Source: DATAOG01 sp963840925 (GTDB lineage Bacteria > Pseudomonadota > Alphaproteobacteria > Geminicoccales > Geminicoccaceae). Taken from it: 64,000 nt of DNA. Shown piece after piece: positions 26,965 through 36,066 of the stretch; the stretch's first letter is position 1, and every line of letters starts with the position of its first letter. The stretch is taken from assembly GCA_963840925.1 (NCBI GenBank), contig CAWJAY010000046.1, forward strand, positions 186,001-250,000, in the 5' to 3' direction. The notes beneath the pieces were generated by a model. It had not been told where the DNA came from and ran no database searches. It saw nothing but the letters and a program-made list of their open reading frames with translations. Both the position numbers and the translations under genes were made by a program.

Positions 26965-27051
26965 TGGTGCCCCCGGCCGGACTCGAACCAGCACGCCCTT
27001 ACGGGCAACAGATTTTGAGTTTGCCGCGTCTACCAATTCCGCCACGGGGGC
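26965..27051 (-). tRNA. tRNA-Leu (anticodon CAA)
   Basis: The minus strand begins GCCCCCGTGGCGGAATTGGT and folds into a 7-bp acceptor stem (GCCCCCG/CGGGGGC), a D arm GTGGCGGAATTGGTAGACGC, an anticodon loop CTCAAAA, a long variable arm (GCCCGTAAGGGC), a T arm GGTTCGAGTCC and an encoded CCA at 26965-26967. The long variable arm and CAA anticodon assign it to Leu (UUG codons). The anticodon stem has one G-U pair and one A-C mismatch. Confidence 0.93.
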
Positions 27052-27166
27052 CGCGGGGCTGGATCTTAGGCGGGTCGCAGGGCCGGTCAAGGGGAGCTGA
27101 GAGCCGGTGCCCGGCGCTAACGTGGGGTACGCTCGGTCTGAACGCCTCGCCGGCGGGCCGGCGACG

Positions 27167-27631
27167 CTACAGACCGACAGCCACCTCGGCCACTGGCTGG
27201 ACCTGTAGCAGCGTGCCGTCGGCGCCGATCACCTCGACGGTGGTGCCCGCCGGCAGGTCCGGGCCCGGTCACCGGCCAGCTGCTGTCGCCGAGCCTGATC
27301 CGGCCGCGGCCGTTGACGATCGGCAGCGCGAGCGCACCGCGCTGGCCGACGTAGCGCGCCCCGGCGGTTGAGGTTGGGCTCGTCGCTCGCGGCCGGGTGG
27401 ACCTGCTGACCAGCGCGCCAGGCGAGCACGCTCGCGACCGACAGCGCGGCGAAGGCCAGGAGCTGACCTGGCAGAGCGAGCCCCGGCCAGAGCCAGCAGC
27501 AGGCGCGCCGACCAGCGCCCGCCGCGACGCCGAGCCACAGGAACATGAAGCCGGGCGCGAACACCTCGACCATCACCAGGACGCCGCCCAGCGCCCACCA
27601 GTGCCAGAACTGGACGGCCCGAGCGGCGGCA

Positions 27632-27632
<1 letters not shown>
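27167..27632 (-). CDS. NfeD family protein (several frameshifts)
   Basis: Small membrane protein with a C-terminal OB-fold that works with stomatin-like proteins. Joined across frames it reads VQFWHWWALGGVLVMVEVFA, PGFMFLWLGVAA, LALPGQLLAFAALSVASVLA, then RYVGQRGALALPIVNGRGRI and RLGDSSWPVT, then LPAGTTVEVIGADGTLLQV. There are two or three membrane segments. The likely ATG at 27632 overlaps the stomatin stop (TGATG). At least four single-base insertions break the frame, and the region also breaks the neighbouring gene, so error is more likely than decay. Confidence 0.8.
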
Positions 27633-28587
<955 letters not shown>

Positions 28588-28803
28588 CGCCGGTTTCTCC
28601 CGTTGCGCCCAGCCGCGGCTGTTGTCGTCGCCCCGGGTCAACGAATCGTTAACGCCGCCGTCGCCCCCGGCTCGGCTCGGCGCTCTGCACTGTTTGGTGG
28701 ATTGTGGCGCTGAGGCCGTCCGGCGGCCGCCGGCCGCCGAAACCTTCGACCCGCCTGGGCCGAAACGCCGCAGGACGGGACGGCCGCAGGGCCAGCAGCT
28801 AGA

Positions 28804-29395
28804 ATGGGCGTCATGCTCGAGCGCATCCTCGCCCCGCCGACCGCCTGCCTGCTGCTCGGCGCTCTCGAGCGCGCTGATCCTGGGCCGCGGCGCTCGGCTC
28901 TGCAGTACCTGGGTGGTCGCCGCCTGCCACCTCTGCATCCTGCAGCGCTGGCCCTACGTCGCGCTGATCGGCCTTGGCCTGCTCGGCTGGCGCTGGCAGC
29001 CGCGCGTTCTGCTAGCGCTGAGCGCGGTCGTGCTGCTGATCGGCGCCGGGCTCGCGGGCTACCACGTCGCGGTCGAGCAGGGCTGGGTGGCGCTACCCCA
29101 GAGCTGTACCGCCGGCGGCAGCGCCCAGAGCCTCGAGGACCTGAAGCGCATGCTGGCCGAGGCCTCGCCCGCCTGCGACCAGGTCGGCTTGTTCCTCTTG
29201 CCTCACGCTTGCGGCTGGAAATTCTGGCGTCCCTGGCGCTCGCCGCCGCACGTCGCGCTCGGCCTCGCACGCGACACTGCCCACGATCGGTCTGCGGCTG
29301 CCTCTGTTCCGGATCGGCCGAGCCGGCCGAGCGCGCCTCAGAAATGGATGACCCCGGGGAGACACCAAGGCCGTGGGATTCATGTGTGTCGGTGA
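28804..29395 (+). CDS. dsbB: DsbB-family disulfide bond formation protein (frameshifted, 3' end uncertain)
   Basis: Quinone-linked membrane oxidase that recharges DsbA. The start MLERILAPPTACLLLGAL (ATG 28804 or 28813) is followed in another frame by the first Cys pair CHLCILQRWPYVALIGLGLL. Two further hydrophobic helices follow (LLALSAVVLLIGAGLAGYHV). The periplasmic loop VEQGWVALPQSCTAGG...SPACDQVG holds the second Cys pair. A last helix (LASLALAAA) is in the first frame again. At least three frame changes occur, so the stop cannot be fixed; the end given is the last base of one candidate frame. It is divergent from the paraslipin gene. Confidence 0.75.
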
Positions 29396-29692
29396 CGTGC
29401 CGAAGGTCCATCTCGTTCCTTGCCCGTCAATTCGAGCGCATGATCAGCGATCCGCGACCCTTAAGGACGATGCGATGGTGCTGATGGCGCCGGACCGACG
29501 AACGGTGGGAGCCTGGTGGTCAGGCCCTGGCGATGCCCAGCTGCCACGAGCGGCGGGCCGACCGGTCGAGCGCCTCGGGAGCAGCCGCGCTTCGACGCGT
29601 AGCGGTTCACGGTCAGCCGACCGATCAATCCGGGTCAGCTCAGGCTGGACCGGCTATGTCCGGCCATGCGGCTCTCGTCGGGCTGCGGTGGC
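29396..29692. other. Gap without a convincing gene
   Basis: Short frames only, none with family-like sequence or a good ribosome-binding site. It separates dsbB from the convergent Uma2 gene. Confidence 0.4.
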
Positions 29693-30367
29693 TCATGGAT
29701 CCGCACTATACGGATCGGGCGCCGCGGAGGCCCATCGATCGGGTTCAAGCGCGGGCGACCGCTGCGCCTGGCCTCCGAGCTCAAGGCCTCTGTACAGCTC
29801 GGCGAGATCGAGGGTCAAGTCGAAGGCTTGCAGGCTGAGCGTGCCAGCGCCGCGCAGGTCGTGGATCTTCCAGCCGTCCGGCTCGCGGCGGAAGTGCTCG
29901 ATCCGGGGCTCGGTGCTCGAGACCACCAGGATGTCCTGGAGCGAGGGGATCGTGCGGTAGTCGGGAAGCTTGCGGTCGCGGTCGGTCGCCGCGGTCGAAG
30001 GCGAGAGCACCTCGACGATCAGGACCGGCTCGGCGATGAACTGCTGGCCGGTCAGTCCGGCGCAGGTGACCGCAAGGTCGGCCTCGTACCAGCTGTCGGC
30101 GCGCTCGGGCGGAACAATGCCGGCCTCGGCAACGACCTCGCATCCAGGTCGCAGAGCATCGCCGATCCGGCGGCCGAGACGCATGACCAGTGCGCCGTGA
30201 ATGCCCGAAGCCGGCGCCATCGCGACGATCTGGCCATCGAACAGCTCGTAGCGCGTGTCCGTGCCGTCATCGAACGCCAGGAACTCGTCGAGCGTCCAGG
30301 GTCGTCGTGCGAGCTGGGCCACCTCGGATTCTCCATCCGGCCGCTGCGATGACCGATCGGGCATCAT
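29693..30367 (-). CDS. Uma2 family (DUF820) restriction-like nuclease
   Basis: A 224-residue PD-(D/E)XK-fold protein. The pattern is typical of Uma2: WTLDEFLAFDDGTDTRYELF then DGQIVAMAPASGIHGALV, WYEADLAV with the acidic metal-binding position, LIVEVLSPSTAATDRDRKLP with the second acidic position, and YRTIPSLQDILVVSS. Members are abundant in soil bacteria and cyanobacteria; their biological role is not settled. The ~30 C-terminal residues are poorly conserved. The start could be ATG 30367 or a few codons downstream. It lies 48 bases before the phospholipid genes on the same strand. Confidence 0.8.
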   Translation of the reverse strand: MMPDRSSQRPDGESEVAQLARRPWTLDEFLAFDDGTDTRYELFDGQIVAMAPASGIHGALVMRLGRRIGDALRPGCEVVAEAGIVPPERADSWYEADLAVTCAGLTGQQFIAEPVLIVEVLSPSTAATDRDRKLPDYRTIPSLQDILVVSSTEPRIEHFRREPDGWKIHDLRGAGTLSLQAFDLTLDLAELYRGLELGGQAQRSPALEPDRWASAAPDPYSADP

Positions 30368-30415
30368 ATCAGCCTGGGCGGACCTGCAAAAGGCCCAGGC
30401 CGGAGAGCTCGTCCG

Positions 30416-31023
30416 TCAGCGCAGCGTCTGCCAGGCGGCCGTGATCCGGGTTGCGGTCGTGAGCCAGCAGAGCGCGCCGAAGGTCCAGGCGATCGGCGGG
30501 AAGAAGGTGGGAAAAAGGCAGGCGAGGACGAACGCGACGATGGTCTCGGTGCCTTCGGTCAGGCCGCCCAGGTAATAGAGCGATTTGCGGCCGCGCAGCT
30601 CGGTCGAGAGGCCGCGCTTGGCGGCCATGATCGCGAACGCGAGGAAGGAGGTGCCGGTGCCGACGAAGCTGAAGATCAGGAACGCCGCGGGCAGGCCGTT
30701 GGCGATCGGGTCGGCGAGCGCGAACGCCAGCGGCATGCCCGAATAGACGATGAAGTCGAGCACGATGTCGAGGAAGCCGCCGAGGTCGGAGAGGCCGCGC
30801 TGGCGGGCGATGGCGCCATCCAGGCCGTCGAACAGGCGGTTGAGGAGGAGCAGAATGAGGCCCAAGGCGTAGGCTTCGAGCGCGATCGCGGCGATCGCGG
30901 CGAGGCCGAAGCGCGAAGCCCAGCCACGGTCGCGGCGTTGGCCGAGAGGCCGAGGTCCGCGAGCGGGCGGGCCAGGCGCTCGAGCGGCGGGTCGATCAGG
31001 GGGCGCAGCCGGGCGTCCAGCAT
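30416..31023 (-). CDS. CDP-alcohol phosphatidyltransferase family protein (frameshifted)
   Basis: Integral membrane enzyme that joins CDP-activated lipid to an alcohol. The catalytic signature DG-x2-AR-x8-G-x3-D-x3-D is visible as DGLDGAIARQRGLSDLGGFL followed by DIVLDF. The protein begins MLDARLRPLIDPPLERLARP, and two +1 shifts near 30930 separate this from the signature. Several membrane helices follow (AAFLIFSFVGTGTSFLAFAI, TIVAFVLACLFPTFFPPIAW). The alcohol is not predictable; glycerophosphate or inositol types are possible. It follows pssA by 26 bases in the same operon. Confidence 0.78.
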
Positions 31024-31049
31024 CGCCGGCCGGCCCGCGCTCGGTCGGG

Positions 31050-31919
31050 TCAGGCCTGGCCGGGCTTGGACGGGCGAGGGTCGGTGCTGCGCCGGCCGAG
31101 GTTGACGACCCTGGCCTGGCCGGCCTCGGCAGGGGCCTGCCCGGCCGCCGCGGACGCCCGCTCCTGGCGGCGGAGCTGCCAGGCCGACCACCAGCCGACC
31201 GGCAGGCTCGCAAGATAGACGACGCCGACCGCGAACAGCGTGTACCAGGGCTCGCTGGACAGGGCGGCCACGAACATGCCGACGAAAATCAGGGTCGGCA
31301 GGACCCATTCCGGCTTGACCCGGACGAGCACGGTCTTGATCGAGAAGGTCGGGACCCGGCTCACCATCATCAGCGCCGACGAACACCATGACGCCGGCGT
31401 TGAGGGGCCAGGCCCGGGGCCAGTCGGCCTTGAAGGCGAAAGCCATCAGCAGCGGGATGATCGCGCAGCCGGCGGCGGCCGGCGCCGGCATGCCGGTGAA
31501 GAAGCGCGACATCCAGACCGGCCGGTCGGGTTCCTCGAGCTCGGTGTTGAAGCGGGCGAGCCGGAGCGCGCAGCAGGTCGCGAACAGCAACACGAGCGCC
31601 CAGCCGACCGCCTTCACCTGGTTCAGCGACCAGAGATAGACCAGCATCGCCGGCGCGACGCCGAAGCTCAGGAAATCGGCACAGCGAGTCGAGCTCGGCG
31701 CCGAGCTTGGAGGTGATCTTGAGCAGGCGCGCCGAGCGGCCGTCGAGGCCGTCGAACACGCCGGCCACGATGATCAGCATCGACCGCGAGCTCGAAGCGG
31801 TGGTCAAGCGCGTAGCGGATCGAGGTCAGCCCGGCGCACAGGCTCAGCACCGTGAAGATGTTGGGCACCAGGTGAATGAGCGGCTGGGCTCGAAGCCGCC
31901 GGCGGCGTTTCGGCAGCAT
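31050..31919 (-). CDS. pssA: CDP-diacylglycerol--serine O-phosphatidyltransferase (frameshifted)
   Basis: Makes phosphatidylserine from CDP-diacylglycerol and serine in the inner membrane. Across frames it reads QPLIHLVPNIFTVLSLCAGL, TSIRYALDHRFELAV, GVFDGLDGRSARLLKITSKL then GAELDSL (the CDP-alcohol signature), PAMLVYLWSLNQVKAVGWAL, RLARFNTELEEPDRPVWMSR and FFTGMPAPAAAGCAIIPLLM, all PssA-specific. The ATG at 31919 overlaps the psd stop (TGATG). About four frame changes occur between 31380 and 31860. The C-terminal 40 residues are polar and variable. Confidence 0.88.
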
Positions 31920-32618
31920 CAGCTCTGCCTCCAGGCGCTGGGGGGAGAATTGCGGCGGCCGTCGGCGAAGCACGGTCTCGCCCGCGATCGCGCGCTGGCC
32001 GGGTGCGACCATCGGCGCGAAGCCGTCGGGCAGATAGACGTCGCAGCGGCTGCCGAAGCGGATCAGGCCGACGCGCTGGCCGGCCTCGACCGCGGCGCCC
32101 TCGGCTCGACGAAGCGGACAATCCGGCGCGCGATCAGGCCCGCGATCTGGACCAGGCCGAAGACTTCGCCCTGCGCGCGTCTCGATCCGGAACGACTGGC
32201 GCTCGTTGAGGTCGGAGGCCTTGTCGTGGGCGGCGTTCAGGAACCGGCCGGGGTGGTAGGCGAAACGCGCGATGCGGCCGCCGACCGGCGCGCGGTTGAC
32301 GTGGACGTCGAAGATATTGAGGAAGACGCTGATGCAGGTGCGCGGCGCCTCGCCGAGCTCGAGCTCGGGCGGCGGCCGGCGAAGCGTGATCGCCTGGACG
32401 GTGCCGTCGGCCGGGCTCACCACCAGGTCCTCGCCCTGGGGCGTGACCCGCGGCGGGTCGCGGAAGAAGTAGGTCATCCAGGCGGTCGGCAGCAGGCCGA
32501 GCCACAGCAGCGGGGCGGCGAGCCAGGCGAGCAGGATCGTCACCAGCAGCCCGCCGGCGATGAACGGCCAGCCGGCCCGGTGCACCGGCACGATCAGGCG
32601 CTGCGGATAGTCCGGCAA
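31919..32618 (-). CDS. psd: Phosphatidylserine decarboxylase (frameshifted)
   Basis: Pyruvoyl enzyme that makes phosphatidylethanolamine. It has N-terminal membrane helices (AGWPFIAGGLLVTILLAWLA), FFRDPPRVTP, VSPADGTVQAI, ISVFLNIFDVHVNRAPVGG and FRIETRAG. The self-cleavage site is the GS in RVGLIRFGSRCDVYLPDG, the short alphaproteobacterial type. Shifts near 32105-32180 and 31975 must be repaired; the last gives an end overlapping pssA. The TTG at 32618 follows GAGGA and leaves a normal N-terminus; a TTG at 32678 is less likely. With pssA it completes phosphatidylethanolamine synthesis. Confidence 0.88.
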
Positions 32619-32709
32619 GCGGGCGGTCCTCGCGGTTGGCTCGAACGATGATGTAGGGCCTGGCCGGGACCGCGTCAAAGCCCGCCCGGGGATCGTTGGT
32701 CGCCGGGGA

Positions 32710-33585
32710 TCATCGGTCGGATGCCGGGTGACGGGACCAGGGCGGCCGGGCGGGGAGGCCTGCTCGGCCGGCGGCAGCTGGGTGCGCCCGGTGCAGCGGC
32801 TGGCCGGTCAGCGCGCGGAGCAGCGCGATCAGGATCGCGACGACGACCGCCAGCGCCCAGGCCGCGAGCGCCGGCAGCGGCCCGGCGGCGAAGTGGAGCA
32901 TCAGGCAGAAGCCGGCATAGGTCGCGATCCCGGCCGGCACGCGCGCCATCGTCCCGAGCGTGAACGCGCGCCCGTAATGGCGCTCGAGCATCCAGAGCGA
33001 GGCCAGCATCGTGGTCGGGAAGGCGTAGGCGAGGCCGGCGAGCGTCGGCCCGAGCCGGCCGGCGCCAAGCGCCACGCTCGCGACCACGAGGCCCGCGATC
33101 AGGCCGCGCGCGAGCAGCAGATGCCAGCCGGCCCGGATCGCCGTGGTCGGCAGGCTCCCGACTCGGCTGGTGCCGAGCAGGACCACGACGCCAGATCCGA
33201 CCGCGATCGCAGTGAGCGCGCTGACCAGTGAAATCGGCAGCGCGATCGTCGCGAGCGCGAGCGTGAGCCAGGCGAGCACCGCGACGGTCAGGCCGGCGGC
33301 GAAGCTGCGCGTCTGCGCGACGCGCACGAACGCGGCGACGAAGGCGAGCACCGCGCCGGTGCCGGCGAAGGCGACGAGCGCACCCCGACTGACGAACGCG
33401 GGGCTCTGCTCGAGTGCCACGAACAGGAAGCCCGGACCGGCGTTCATCGGGAAGGTCATGACCACGCTCGCGAGCAGCGCGCCGCCGCGCTCGCCGAGCT
33501 TGGCGACCAGCACGACCGCGAGCGCGGTGGCACTCGCCCGCCAGCCGAGATCGAACAGCAGCTCCAAGGTGCGAGCGTCCGCCAC
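32710..33585 (-). CDS. Polytopic membrane protein with apparent internal repeat
   Basis: A 291-residue protein made almost wholly of hydrophobic helices (about ten), with no family I can name. Its two halves look alike: ASVVMTFPMNAGPGFLFVAL in the first and GLAYAFPTTMLASLWMLERH in the second each follow a long helix and place an FP motif before a break. This suggests a duplicated five-helix unit, as in many transporters. The C-terminal 35 residues are Arg/Pro-rich and cytosolic by charge. It lies upstream of psd on the same strand. Confidence 0.6.
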   Translation of the reverse strand: MADARTLELLFDLGWRASATALAVVLVAKLGERGGALLASVVMTFPMNAGPGFLFVALEQSPAFVSRGALVAFAGTGAVLAFVAAFVRVAQTRSFAAGLTVAVLAWLTLALATIALPISLVSALTAIAVGSGVVVLLGTSRVGSLPTTAIRAGWHLLLARGLIAGLVVASVALGAGRLGPTLAGLAYAFPTTMLASLWMLERHYGRAFTLGTMARVPAGIATYAGFCLMLHFAAGPLPALAAWALAVVVAILIALLRALTGQPLHRAHPAAAGRAGLPARPPWSRHPASDR

Positions 33586-33682
33586 GCCGGCCGCTGCGGC
33601 CGGTCAGGGCTGCCGATCCTGGCGGCGAAGTTCTTTCGGGTCCACCAGTTTTCCCCGCCGACCTGAAACCGGTCTTCCGCGA

Positions 33683-34033
33683 CTAGCGGTGAGCCAGGAT
33701 GTTGACCAGACGGCCGAAGGGATCGCGGACATAAAAGCGCCGGACGCCCCAAGGCTCGTTGGCCGGGCCGTATTCGATCGGCAATCCGGCGGCGAGCACG
33801 CGGCGATGGGCCTCCTCGAGGTCGTCGACCTCGATCGAAAGGTCGGGGACGGCCGTGCCGGAGCCGCCTTCCGTGGCGACGCTGAGCTGCGCCCGAGCGC
33901 TGGCGTCAGAAGCAAAGGTCACGATCCAGCCGTGGTCCATGACCACTTTCATGCCGAGCAGGTCGCCATAGAACGCGCGACCGCGATCGATCTGTTCGGC
34001 GGCGATGTTGGCCACGATCCGCTTCACGATCAT
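33683..34033 (-). CDS. VOC (glyoxalase/bleomycin resistance-like) family protein
   Basis: A 116-residue vicinal-oxygen-chelate protein: IVANIAAEQIDRGRAFYGDL then LGMKVVMDHGWIVTF, VPDLSIEVDDLEEAHRRVLA and RRFYVRDPFGRLVNILAH. These give the paired beta-alpha-beta-beta-beta fold. The metal ligands and substrate are unclear. I start at ATG 34033, where the fold begins, 45 bases after the nucleotide-sugar dehydrogenase. It may be the last gene of the polysaccharide operon. Confidence 0.8.
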   Translation of the reverse strand: MIVKRIVANIAAEQIDRGRAFYGDLLGMKVVMDHGWIVTFASDASARAQLSVATEGGSGTAVPDLSIEVDDLEEAHRRVLAAGLPIEYGPANEPWGVRRFYVRDPFGRLVNILAHR

Positions 34034-34077
34034 CAAGATTCTCCAATTCGCCCGATGCCTTGCGGGCATACGGGCCG

Positions 34078-35337
34078 CTACAGGGTCCAGCGCTGGAGGC
34101 CTTCGGGCAGCTCGAGATGGCGCCAGAGGCCCTTGAGGTCGGCGACCAGGCCGCCCGCGCGGAGCAGGCCGGCGAGCGCGGCGCCATCCAGCGTCTCGTA
34201 GGCCCGATGCGTCACGCCGGCCAGGACCGCGTCGAAGGTGCCCTGGGCCGGCAGGCGCTCGAGCAGGCGCAGCCCGTACCGCGCCAGCGCCTCGGCAGGG
34301 TCGGCCAGCGGGTCGTGGACGCTGAGCGCGAAGCCCCGCTCGGCAAGCATCAGGATCAGCTCGGCGGTCTTGGAGTTGCGGAGGTCCGGCACGTTCTCCT
34401 TGAAGGTGAGGCCGAGCGCCAGGATGCTCGCCCCAGGCTCGAGACGCCGGTCCAGGCAGTCGGCGATGAAGGCCGGCATCGCGTCGTTGACCGAGCGCCC
34501 GGCCAGGATGATCCGGGGGTCGTGGCCGACCTCGGCCGCCTTGTGCGCGAGGTAGAACGGGTCGACCCCGATGCAATGGCCGCCGACCAGCCCGGGCTGG
34601 AAATCGATAAAGTTCCACTTGGTCCGGGCGGCGTCGAGGACGTCGTGGACTGAGAGGCCAAGGCGCTGGCAGATCATCGCGACCTCGTTGACGAACGCGA
34701 TGTTGATGTCGCGCTGGGCATTCTCGATCGCCTTGGCGGCCTCGGCCGTGCGGATGTCCCGGGCGAGATGGACCTGACCGCCGTTGACCCGGCCATAGAG
34801 CTCGGCCAGGCGCGCCGCGACTGCGGGCGTCTCGCCGGCGACGATCTTGGTGATCCGCTCGAGCGTGTGGTTGCGATCACCGGGATTGGTACGCTCGGGC
34901 GAGTAGCCGAGGAAGAAGTCGATCCCCGGGCGCAGGCCGGAGCTCTCGGCGAGCGTCGGGCCCACCACCTCCTCGGTCGCCCCGGGGTAGACGGTGCTCT
35001 CGAGGACCACGATCGCGCCCTTGCCGAGCGCCGGGCCGATCGCCCGGCAGGCCGCGCGCACGGCCGAGAGGTCCGGCACCTTGCGGGCGTCGACCGGGGT
35101 CGGCACCGCGATGATGAAGATCTCGTGGCCGGCGAGCCTGGCCGGATCGTCGGTCAGCGCGAGCGCGCTCGCGACGAGCGCCTCTGAGGGCACCTCGCCG
35201 GTGCGGTCCCAGCCGGCGCGCAGCTCGCCGATCCGGGCCGGGTCGCGGTCGTAGCCGGTCGTGGGCCCGTGCCGGGCCAGCGCCACCGCCAGCGGCAGCC
35301 CGACGTAGCCGAGCCCGATGATCGCGATCTGGGCCAT
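34078..35337 (-). CDS. Nucleotide sugar dehydrogenase (UDP-GlcNAc/GalNAc 6-dehydrogenase type)
   Basis: UDP-glucose/GDP-mannose dehydrogenase family, 419 residues, making a uronic acid sugar nucleotide. The NAD site is IAIIGLGYVGLPLAVALARH. The catalytic Cys is in GGHCIGVDPFYLAHKA near residue 250. The segments GYSPERTNPGD and LGLTFKENVPDLRNSK are like those of TviB/WbpA/VipA enzymes, which act on N-acetylated sugars. It is 9 bases from the FkbM gene in the same operon and would supply a charged sugar for the surface polysaccharide. Confidence 0.9.
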   Translation of the reverse strand: MAQIAIIGLGYVGLPLAVALARHGPTTGYDRDPARIGELRAGWDRTGEVPSEALVASALALTDDPARLAGHEIFIIAVPTPVDARKVPDLSAVRAACRAIGPALGKGAIVVLESTVYPGATEEVVGPTLAESSGLRPGIDFFLGYSPERTNPGDRNHTLERITKIVAGETPAVAARLAELYGRVNGGQVHLARDIRTAEAAKAIENAQRDINIAFVNEVAMICQRLGLSVHDVLDAARTKWNFIDFQPGLVGGHCIGVDPFYLAHKAAEVGHDPRIILAGRSVNDAMPAFIADCLDRRLEPGASILALGLTFKENVPDLRNSKTAELILMLAERGFALSVHDPLADPAEALARYGLRLLERLPAQGTFDAVLAGVTHRAYETLDGAALAGLLRAGGLVADLKGLWRHLELPEGLQRWTL

Positions 35338-35346
35338 GGCTAACCC

Positions 35347-36066
35347 TCAGGCCGGCTCGCGCATGAACACGCCATCGATCTGCAGCTGGCGGGCGAGCTT
35401 GCGCTCGAAATAGCCGGGAAAGAACAGATAGGGCCCAAAGCCAGCCTCTTCGAGATCATCGATCAGCTCCCGGAAGTCGCGCTCACCCTCGTAGCAGCGC
35501 ACCAGCGACAGCTCCAGCTGCAGCCCTTTCAGCCGCGGCAGCAGCTCGCGGGCGCCGGCCAGGACCTGGGCCTCGAAGCCCTGGGTATCGAGCTTCAGGA
35601 AGACGGCATCGTCCGGCTCGAGATAGTCGGCGGCGAGCCCGTCCAGGCGCCGGAGCGGCACGGTCTCGCGGCCGATCACCCGGGAACTCGGGGAGACCGT
35701 CCGCAACAGCTCAGTCTGGGGCAGGATCGAGCTCATGTCGGGCTCGGCCGAGACCCCGATCGTCGCCTCGCCATCCTCAGCACCGAGCGCCATCCGCGGC
35801 GCGACCCGCCAGTCGGGATCAGTGGCGGCGCGCCGCTCAAGGCGCGCGTGGGCTTCGGCCAGCGGCTCGAACGAGACGATCCGTCCGCGATAGCCCCAGC
35901 TGCGCAGCAGACTGCCGTACTGGCCGGCGTTGGCGCCGACGTCGAGCACGCAGCCGACCCTGAAGCGCTCGAGCACGGCTGCAAGCTGCGCCTCCAGGGG
36001 CTTGGCCTTCTTGCGCGGGGTCAGGTCGTAGCCGAGGCGGCGCGCCAGCCGCTGGAGCGACGTCAT
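35347..36066 (-). CDS. FkbM family methyltransferase
   Basis: SAM-dependent O-methyltransferase of 239 residues. It has the SAM site VLDVGANAGQYGSLLRSWGY and RIVSFEPLAEAH, and the FkbM pattern LDGLAADYLEPDDAVFLKLD then TQGFEAQVLAGA. FkbM enzymes in such clusters methylate glycans. The ATG at 36066 overlaps the adenylate cyclase stop by four bases, so it is co-translated with the cyclase. The C-terminal LFFPGYFERKLARQLQIDGV is common in this subgroup. Confidence 0.88.
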   Translation of the reverse strand: MTSLQRLARRLGYDLTPRKKAKPLEAQLAAVLERFRVGCVLDVGANAGQYGSLLRSWGYRGRIVSFEPLAEAHARLERRAATDPDWRVAPRMALGAEDGEATIGVSAEPDMSSILPQTELLRTVSPSSRVIGRETVPLRRLDGLAADYLEPDDAVFLKLDTQGFEAQVLAGARELLPRLKGLQLELSLVRCYEGERDFRELIDDLEEAGFGPYLFFPGYFERKLARQLQIDGVFMREPA

